Source of the DNA: Dyella sp. GSA-30
GTDB lineage: Bacteria; Pseudomonadota; Gammaproteobacteria; Xanthomonadales; Rhodanobacteraceae
Assembly (NCBI RefSeq): GCF_027924605.1
Contig: NZ_AP027042.1
Coordinates: 1 to 64,000, forward strand
Direction: 5' to 3'
Length of the DNA stretch: 64,000 nt
A model generated the notes under the pieces. It searched no databases. It saw nothing but the letters and a program-made list of their open reading frames with translations, and had not been told where the DNA came from. The position numbers and the translations under genes were made by a program. Positions 58,499 to 64,000 of the stretch are shown piece after piece; position 1 is the first letter of the stretch; every line of letters starts with the position of its first letter.

Positions 58499-59422
58499 TT
58501 AATTGGCACTAACCGGGCCGTTAACCGCCTTGGCTACCGGGCGCTTGGCCTGGGCATGCTGTTCCAGAAGCTGAATGATGTGCTGCGAGACGTTCACGCC
58601 GGTAGCCGCCTCGATGCCCTCCAGACCCGGCGAGGCATTCACCTCAAGGATCAGCGCGCCACGGTTCGAACGCAGCAGGTCGACGCCGGCGATTTCCAGC
58701 CCCAGCGCCGCGGCGGCCTTCACCGCGATGCGCTTCTCCTCGGCCGTCAGCACCGCAGCAACGGCCGTGCCGCCACGATGCAGGTTGGCGCGGAATTCAC
58801 CCGGACTGGCGACGCGCTGCATGGCGGCGACCACCTTGCGACCGACGACGAAACAACGCAGGTCGCAACCCTTGGCCTCGCCAATGAACTCCTGCACCAG
58901 GAAGTTGGCGTACAGACCACGGAAGGCCTCGATCACGCTTTGCGATGCGCTGCGCTTTTCGGCCAGCACCACGCCGGTGCCCTGGCTGCCTTCATTGAGC
59001 TTGATCACGTGCGGCGGCTCGCCCAGCATGGCCAGCACGTCGGCGGTGTCGTCGGGGTTGTCGCCGAATACGGTGACCGGCATGTCCAGACCCTGCGCAG
59101 ACAGAATCTGCAGACAGCGCAGCTTGTCGCGCGCACGCAGTACTGCATCGGAAGGGTTGGGCGTGTACACGCCCATCATTTCCAGCTGGCGTAGGACAGC
59201 CGTGCCATAGAACGTGCTCGACGTGCCGATGCGCGGAATGACCGCATCGATATCGCGCAGCGCCTTGCCCTTGTAACGAATCGCCACATCGCCCGGCGCG
59301 ATGCGCACGTAGCAACGCAACGGGTCGAGCACCCGCACGACATGGCCTCGCTCGCGCGCCACCTCGACCAGTCGCTGGGTCGAATAAAGCCGCGCATTGC
59401 GGGAGAGGATGGCAATTTTCAT
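58499..59422 (-). CDS. rimK: RimK-type ATP-grasp ligase
   Basis: The 307-residue ATP-grasp enzyme adds glutamate to the C-terminus of ribosomal protein S6 in E. coli. The start '[22 protein letters not shown]' and the motifs '[17 protein letters not shown]', '[19 protein letters not shown]' and '[15 protein letters not shown]' match RimK (about 300 residues). The start overlaps the stop of the upstream protease-like gene by four bases. Polyglutamylation of other proteins or peptides remains possible. Confidence 0.94.
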   Translation of the reverse strand: MKIAILSRNARLYSTQRLVEVARERGHVVRVLDPLRCYVRIAPGDVAIRYKGKALRDIDAVIPRIGTSSTFYGTAVLRQLEMMGVYTPNPSDAVLRARDKLRCLQILSAQGLDMPVTVFGDNPDDTADVLAMLGEPPHVIKLNEGSQGTGVVLAEKRSASQSVIEAFRGLYANFLVQEFIGEAKGCDLRCFVVGRKVVAAMQRVASPGEFRANLHRGGTAVAAVLTAEEKRIAVKAAAALGLEIAGVDLLRSNRGALILEVNASPGLEGIEAATGVNVSQHIIQLLEQHAQAKRPVAKAVNGPVSAN

Positions 59423-59874
59423 GAAGCCTCCACCACCGCCGGCACCGGCCGCGGTTGGGTATAGGAAAGCGCCGGATCGACAGCGAAGCGACCCAGCAGG
59501 GCGGTACGTCCAAGCAACATGGGGAAAAGCATATGGCGTCGATCGGTCAGATTGATGTCGACGCTGAAACGCTGACCCGCCAGCATGACCTCGCTGCGGA
59601 TAAACCAACGCTCCGTATGCCTGCCCCCGGTGTCTTTGACACGACGACGGTCGTGCGCCCGCGCCTCGCAGGGCACGGCAATGCGCTGGCGCGGTCCCGT
59701 GCCGACGACAAAGCGCAGCCAGGTCTCACCGTCGCGCTCGAAACTTTCCAGTGCGTCGACATGCAGCGAGCTGCTGCGCGCGCCGGTATCGAGTTTGACT
59801 TTGAGGGAGGCGATGCCGAGCTCCGGCAACGCAAGCCGCTCCCGCCAGCCGAGTGTGATTACGTCCGGTGTCAT
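59419..59874 (-). CDS. RimK-associated retropepsin-like protease (RimB-type)
   Basis: The 151-residue protein belongs to the family annotated as ATP-dependent zinc protease (DUF785) with a retropepsin-like fold. The putative catalytic motif is '[12 protein letters not shown]' near residue 27-38, followed by '[18 protein letters not shown]' near 108-125. In Pseudomonas, the RimB protein in the rimABK operon is a glutamate-specific protease that reverses or trims RimK products; a similar role is inferred here because the gene overlaps rimK by four bases. Confidence 0.85.
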   Translation of the reverse strand: MTPDVITLGWRERLALPELGIASLKVKLDTGARSSSLHVDALESFERDGETWLRFVVGTGPRQRIAVPCEARAHDRRRVKDTGGRHTERWFIRSEVMLAGQRFSVDINLTDRRHMLFPMLLGRTALLGRFAVDPALSYTQPRPVPAVVEAS

Positions 59875-60378
59875 CGGTGCAGGTTCGGGGAAAGGTTGTT
59901 GAGCGTAGGTATGGAGCGGGTGAAGGGAACAAACCTTTCACCCTAAGCCCTTGCTGGCGTTGATGTATCCCGTCAGGGGGCCTAAAAAAACGGTACAAAA
60001 AACGATACCCAGAAAGCTTAGCATTGGTCGAGAGACAAACGCTATCGGAACCATCATTGGGCTCAGGGCAGATGGCAAGTTTCGACCAATCACAGTGACC
60101 ACACTCCGATAGATAAATAAAAGATAAACGCCGCTTCAGAACACCCATCGCATCTAGCGAAGACGATCTCCTCGTCCAATGCCTATCCATTGTGGGTTCG
60201 AACGGGGGAGGTTCCTTGGCAAACGGGAAGCACGGTCAAGCGTGATGCACCTCGCAAAAGGAGACCGCCGTCTAGCTCGCTGAAACAGCCCCTACAGATG
60301 CCGCCCTTTCCGACCTGCGCAGGCCCCCAGGTTGGGCAGACTGTGTTTGCGCTATCCACCCAAACAAGAAGGCTCGCC
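59875..60378. other. Gene-free 504-base stretch at the edge of an accessory segment
   Basis: No supported gene. It contains a tandem pair of AAAAAACGGTAC / AAAAAACGATAC (59985-60008) and is the point where base composition turns AT-rich. The promoter of the protease-rimK unit should be at its left end and the leader of the next gene at its right end. Confidence 0.6.
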
Positions 60379-60813
60379 ATGAACATAAACATTGCTGACG
60401 TCATCGCACTGCTCGCGATTCTTACTGCACTCGTCAACCGGTTGACGAAATTCCTCAACAGCTTGAAGACGCTGACGGACTGCTTTCCCAAGCGCACTTG
60501 GACCAGGGTTGGTCTGCTGCTTCAAAAGGCGCATCGCAATGTTCGTGAGGAAGTCGCACAGTGGCCTGACTATCCCAATGTTAAAAAAACATTTGATGTA
60601 TTCTTTACCGCATGGGGCTACGTCGCATCCTTCATTGCCGCAACTCTCTCCATCATCTTTTTCTTTGCCGCAGTAGCCGGTGACGGTGCGGATTGGAAGC
60701 GACTCATAGGTGGCCTGCTGGCCCTGCCCATCGCGGGTGTAGCTTGTGCCTACTTCAACATCGCGCAGGTGGATCGTTTCAAACTCCGCAGAACTAGTCG
60801 CGTTCTTTGGTAA
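60379..60813 (+). CDS. Hypothetical membrane protein
   Basis: The 144-residue product has three hydrophobic segments: a weak one at the N-terminus (about 5-20) and two strong ones (about 78-102 and 109-128), with a basic amphipathic region between. No family is recognised. The start ATG follows AAGGCTCG, a modest ribosome site; longer in-frame starts exist but lie in the gene-free stretch. A terminator follows 15 bases after the stop. Confidence 0.55.
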   Translation: MNINIADVIALLAILTALVNRLTKFLNSLKTLTDCFPKRTWTRVGLLLQKAHRNVREEVAQWPDYPNVKKTFDVFFTAWGYVASFIAATLSIIFFFAAVAGDGADWKRLIGGLLALPIAGVACAYFNIAQVDRFKLRRTSRVLW

Positions 60814-60828
60814 GACTCGCTTATTTAA

Positions 60829-60858
60829 GAAGCCCCTCCCAAGCGGGGCTTCCTTTTT
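60829..60858 (+). terminator. Intrinsic terminator
   Basis: The stem GAAGCCCC / GGGGCTTC with an 8-base loop is followed by CTTTTT. It closes the single-gene unit of the orphan membrane protein. Confidence 0.85.
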
Positions 60859-60981
60859 ACGGAAGCCAATCGGCCGAGGTTATGATCTCCGCGAGATGAA
60901 ATTGCACAAAAAAAGCGTAACAATCAAAATCAACGCAATCTCGAAGACACCGAATCACACCCCGAAGAGCCGCCCACATCC

Positions 60982-62166
60982 ATGAGCAACGAACAACTCA
61001 TCGAACGACTGCTATACAGCAGCGAGGGCGATGCGCTGGACTTCAAACTTAGACAGTATAAATTTGCGAGTGCGACAGAAGAGGAGAAATCAGAACTCCT
61101 TAAAGATATCCTGGCATTCGCGAATTCTTGGCGTGATAGTCCAGCTCACATCGTCATTGGCATCAGAGATGGCACTAAGGAGATCGATGGTCTAGACACT
61201 GACATTGATGAAGCAAGCGTCCAGCAATTCGTCAATGCAAAGGCAAACAAGCCGGTACGCTTCTCATACGACGTGGTCGATTTCAAAGGAAAGAGGATAG
61301 GCCTCTTTACCATCCATGTACAAGAGCGTCCATTTTACCTTGGAAAGCAGTATGGGAAATTGAAAGCGAATACGGTCTACGTTCGCAGAGGCTCATCTAC
61401 GGTTGAAGCTGATCCAGATGAAATCGCGAAGATGGGGCGTTCCGCATCAAGTTCTTCCGCCCCTAAACTACGATTACGACTTATTAGCACAGGGCGTGAA
61501 GAGACAATATTCGATCAAATACTCTTCAATTATACGGAGTTCTTGGTAAATAGAAGCTCTCCTCTTCGCGACTATCATGGCAAAAATCCATCTACGCTCG
61601 CGTACCTTAGCCCAGGATCCAATAGCAATTACTATCGAGAGATGGCCGTCTATCTCCGAGAACGATACGGCCGAATAGGCTTTTACATCGAAATACATAA
61701 TTCTGGCGACACGTTTGCAGATGATGTCCGAATTCAGTTGCATGCTCAATCATCTCAAGGGTTTGGGCTGAAGGGTACTGATGATTTTCGAGACAGACCA
61801 CAAAGCAGCTCGCTCGCGGCTCAAATTAGAGCTATCCAGGGTCCAATGGTGCTCAAGAATCGCCCATTGAAAATTGAGTCAAGGAAGGATCACGAGTTGG
61901 CTGAATTCTTGATAGGCAAGCTTCAGGCTGGCCAAACAGCTCGATCCGAAGCCCTCTACTTGGTCTGCCCTCAAGTCTCACTAGAGAGCCTCCACATTTG
62001 CGTGTTTTCCGACCAGCTCCGTACTCCGATGGAGATATCGGTACCCGTAAAAATCTCACGCAACGAAATCACAATTACAGAAGACCACATCGACACCTAT
62101 GACAACCAACATGCGACTTTTGGAGTTCCAACGGTGACTATGACTCCACCTTCTGGCAAATCCTGA
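60982..62166 (+). CDS. AlbA_2 (Schlafen-type) domain protein
   Basis: The 394-residue product has an N-terminal AlbA_2 domain (about 5-145) with 'EGDALDFKLRQ', 'DILAFANSWRDSPAHIVIGI' and 'TVYVRRGSST', which match the Schlafen/ATP-binding-like AlbA_2 family. The C-terminal 240 residues are not recognised. Such proteins occur in defence islands and as nucleic acid-binding regulators. The gene is markedly AT-richer than the core genes, which supports transfer. The H-NS family gene follows after 48 bases. Confidence 0.75.
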   Translation: MSNEQLIERLLYSSEGDALDFKLRQYKFASATEEEKSELLKDILAFANSWRDSPAHIVIGIRDGTKEIDGLDTDIDEASVQQFVNAKANKPVRFSYDVVDFKGKRIGLFTIHVQERPFYLGKQYGKLKANTVYVRRGSSTVEADPDEIAKMGRSASSSSAPKLRLRLISTGREETIFDQILFNYTEFLVNRSSPLRDYHGKNPSTLAYLSPGSNSNYYREMAVYLRERYGRIGFYIEIHNSGDTFADDVRIQLHAQSSQGFGLKGTDDFRDRPQSSSLAAQIRAIQGPMVLKNRPLKIESRKDHELAEFLIGKLQAGQTARSEALYLVCPQVSLESLHICVFSDQLRTPMEISVPVKISRNEITITEDHIDTYDNQHATFGVPTVTMTPPSGKS

Positions 62167-62214
62167 GCCTACGACTAGTTCCTCCCCAAAACTAATTCAT
62201 TACAAGGATCTCCT

Positions 62215-62613
62215 ATGGCAATCGACCTCAAATCCCTCTCCCCGACTCAACTTCAGGCCCTGATTGAGAACGCCAGCTCCCAAATTCACCACGCGAAGGC
62301 AAGTCAGATTCAAGATATCCGAGCTAAGATTGACGACCTGCTCAGCAAGTCCGACCTGTCCATCGATGACGTCTATCCCGCTCGGGGAAAGGGTCGCGGC
62401 AACGCTGCAAAAGGCAGCAAGGGTTCCTCTGTTGCTCCGAAATACCGCAATCCTAGCGATCCCAGTCAAACCTGGTCAGGCCGTGGCCGACAACCCCTGT
62501 GGTTAGCTGCCGCCCTGAAGAAGCGTGGCTCTTCGATTGAGCAATTTTTGATTAAGGGTGCCTCAGTCAAGCGGACTGCGAAGAAGGCCACCCGGAAGAA
62601 AGTTAGGGCTTAA
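62215..62613 (+). CDS. H-NS family nucleoid protein
   Basis: The 132-residue protein has an N-terminal coiled-coil oligomerisation region (about 5-48), a basic linker ('ARGKGRGNAAKG') and a C-terminal H-NS DNA-binding motif TWSGRGRQP at 86-94. This matches the xanthomonad/betaproteobacterial H-NS type, with a Lys/Arg-rich tail. H-NS proteins silence AT-rich, foreign DNA; an island-borne copy may silence the island itself. An AAGGATC ribosome site precedes the ATG. Confidence 0.88.
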   Translation: MAIDLKSLSPTQLQALIENASSQIHHAKASQIQDIRAKIDDLLSKSDLSIDDVYPARGKGRGNAAKGSKGSSVAPKYRNPSDPSQTWSGRGRQPLWLAAALKKRGSSIEQFLIKGASVKRTAKKATRKKVRA

Positions 62614-62812
62614 CCTCCTCTTTTCCGGATAGCCAGACCCGAAGGGTCCAAGTGGTCATGGACGACCACCCAGGGAGAATCCAGTATCGATCTATGGGGG
62701 ACTGACCCATCTCGAATGACCATTAAAAATCGATATTTTAGAACCAATCAAGGATATCTTGCGCTTAGAATCGCCTTGGCAGAAAATCATTGATTCAGTC
62801 CGGAGAAGTGAT

Positions 62813-63190
62813 ATGGAAATCAAGAATTTCATCGTACAACTCGCCATCTTTATTCCCTTGTATCTCCTTGGTATTCTTTCGACTGTACAAAGTGCAGACC
62901 CGACGTTGGGAAGCTCGATAAATCAGAAATACTTTAATAGTGAGCGAGACGAGGCCATCATCGTAAACGGTTTTTTTATCGTTCTTGTATCTGCGTTATC
63001 GATGTTTCACAACAAACATCTGGAAGTTGGCGTTACATTGTGGACGCTAGCGCTAGCAGTGGCGCTTCTCGAAATATTATTTCTATTTAAAAATCAACTA
63101 GATAAACGATGGAAATGGATCAACAGGGCCCTGCTCTGGCTAACCCTTCTGATAGAGCCAGCCACATGGCTCATTAAAGCGAGTACCTAA
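62813..63190 (+). CDS. Hypothetical membrane protein
   Basis: The 125-residue product has about four hydrophobic segments (about 6-26, 50-66, 72-92, 103-120) and no recognised family. The ATG 'MEIKNF' follows CGGAGAAG, a good ribosome site, and is preferred to an earlier in-frame start. The 200-base gap upstream contains two short hairpins but no T-run. The gene is AT-rich like its neighbours. Confidence 0.6.
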   Translation: MEIKNFIVQLAIFIPLYLLGILSTVQSADPTLGSSINQKYFNSERDEAIIVNGFFIVLVSALSMFHNKHLEVGVTLWTLALAVALLEILFLFKNQLDKRWKWINRALLWLTLLIEPATWLIKAST

Positions 63191-63446
63191 AAACAAGCCA
63201 GCCGTATACAATCAGGTTCAATACGTGAATGATGATGAGGTGATACTTTAAAAACCAGTGCGTCCGCATTTTATTTCCATCAGAAGTTTATCTTTATATA
63301 AATAAAAATTTTCAAAAGTCAATGGTCAGATAAAACCTGAATATGACACATGGGCGGAATGCGGTTACCTACCGTTGCTGAATTAGAGATGGAATTAAAC
63401 GGAAGCGGCAAATCAGCCAAGCCTTCCTTGGCCCGGCTCGTATGGA

Positions 63447-63878
63447 TCAATCCTCCCCAATCAGCATGATGGTCCCAACCGGTTCGCCTGCATCACCTGG
63501 CCCGATGACCATGTACAGGTTGACCTTGCAAACGTCTGCAATGCCATCAGGCAGCACAACGGTTTCAACTTCGAAATCGACTCGGTCAGGACGCTCAACG
63601 GATCCCTTCAACTGACGCTTGCGATGGGCCTTGGCTTCATTGATAGCTGCCAACAACACCATGTCTTCCCGAACGCGAAGAATGCTTTCAAGCTTTGGAT
63701 CTGGGGCATTCCATGCAATGCACTCGGCATAGGCGCTTGCGGTGATGGCTACAGGGACTTTGAAACCCCAAGACTCCGCATTGGGTAGTGCAATCAGCAC
63801 CCCATCCATCAAGGCATCGGAGCGGGTATAGGCGTAAATCAGATCTGCGTTGGTAAAAAGTGCGTCATGGTCGCTCAT
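63447..63878 (-). CDS. DUF6573-like protein
   Basis: The 143-residue soluble product resembles DUF6573 family proteins ('DLIYAYTRSDALMDGVLI', 'FKVPVAITASAYAECIAWN' and the C-terminal 'VNLYMVIGPGDAGEPVGTIMLIGED'). Such proteins are carried mainly by plasmids, conjugative elements and integrative islands; their function is unknown. GC content is close to the core genes. It is convergent with the membrane protein upstream, with a 256-base AT-rich gap between. Confidence 0.7.
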   Translation of the reverse strand: MSDHDALFTNADLIYAYTRSDALMDGVLIALPNAESWGFKVPVAITASAYAECIAWNAPDPKLESILRVREDMVLLAAINEAKAHRKRQLKGSVERPDRVDFEVETVVLPDGIADVCKVNLYMVIGPGDAGEPVGTIMLIGED

Positions 63879-63886
63879 CGCTTTCT

Positions 63887-63962
63887 CTCTTGGTCATTGC
63901 TGGCCCGAGACGGGCAGCAGGTGGAAACTGCTGCCGATGGCAAACCCACTGCCTGCAATGAG
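63887..63962. repeat. Hairpin and flanking inverted repeats upstream of the DUF6573-like gene
   Basis: GGCAGCAG and CTGCTGCC (about 63915-63938) can form an 8-bp hairpin. CTCTCTTG near 63886 and CAAGAGAG near 63970 form an outer imperfect pair. The position just before the gene's start suggests a leader or operator, but nothing further supports it. Confidence 0.4.
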
Positions 63963-64000
63963 GCGCGGTCAAGAGAGGAAGAGAGGAACTGGTGCGGGAT

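Noticed and set aside
60190-60215. GGTTCGAAC resembling a tRNA T-loop
   Set aside because: Flanking bases do not form a T-stem and no other tRNA arms are found.
62640-62690. Hairpins after the H-NS gene as a terminator
   Set aside because: The stems are short and no T-run follows.

Overview
The window comes from a GC-rich gammaproteobacterium of the order Xanthomonadales, most likely Rhodanobacteraceae (Dyella, Luteibacter, Rhodanobacter, Frateuria group). This is inferred from a Xanthomonas-type bacterial-killing type IV secretion system (T4SS) with XVIPCD effectors, from REP-like palindromes of the kind seen in these genomes, and from a XylFGH/XylAB/XylR xylose locus. No rRNA, tRNA or CRISPR array was seen.

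Left part, 1-10.65 kb: the 3' half of an X-T4SS locus (virB1 cut by the window edge, then virB2, virB3, virB4). Two effector/immunity pairs follow. A putative periplasmic immunity protein precedes a cysteine peptidase/peptidoglycan-binding effector, and a second precedes a class 3 lipase effector. Both effectors end in an XVIPCD recruitment domain, and the coupling ATPase virD4 closes the locus. 10.7-18.9 kb carries ordinary genes: a GFA protein, a LysE exporter, a CNT nucleoside transporter, an ICMT-like methyltransferase, a GGDEF protein, dusB and a lipoprotein esterase.

18.6-30.9 kb: a second, complete T4SS operon (virB2 to virB11, then virD4) with very tight gene overlaps and a short canonical VirB7. 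It has no relaxase and no virB1. It ends with a class 3 lipase that has no XVIPCD but has an arginine-rich C-terminus, so this system may be a second protein exporter that uses a different signal.

30.9-59.9 kb: chromosomal housekeeping genes. These are metK, a TetR/MFS pair, the xylose operon (xylA, xylB, xylF, xylG, xylH on the minus strand, divergent from xylR, with a 20-bp palindrome between them), galM, uup, ppc, ahcY with a clear SAH riboswitch, metF, a metzincin protease, ilvE, a two-component system and rimK with its partner protease. A 200-bp MITE-like element sits inside a REP sequence between ilvE and the histidine kinase.

59.9-64 kb: an AT-richer accessory segment with a 12-bp tandem repeat near its edge, two orphan membrane proteins, a Schlafen-type AlbA_2 protein, an H-NS family protein and a DUF6573-like protein. 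It looks like the edge of a genomic island.
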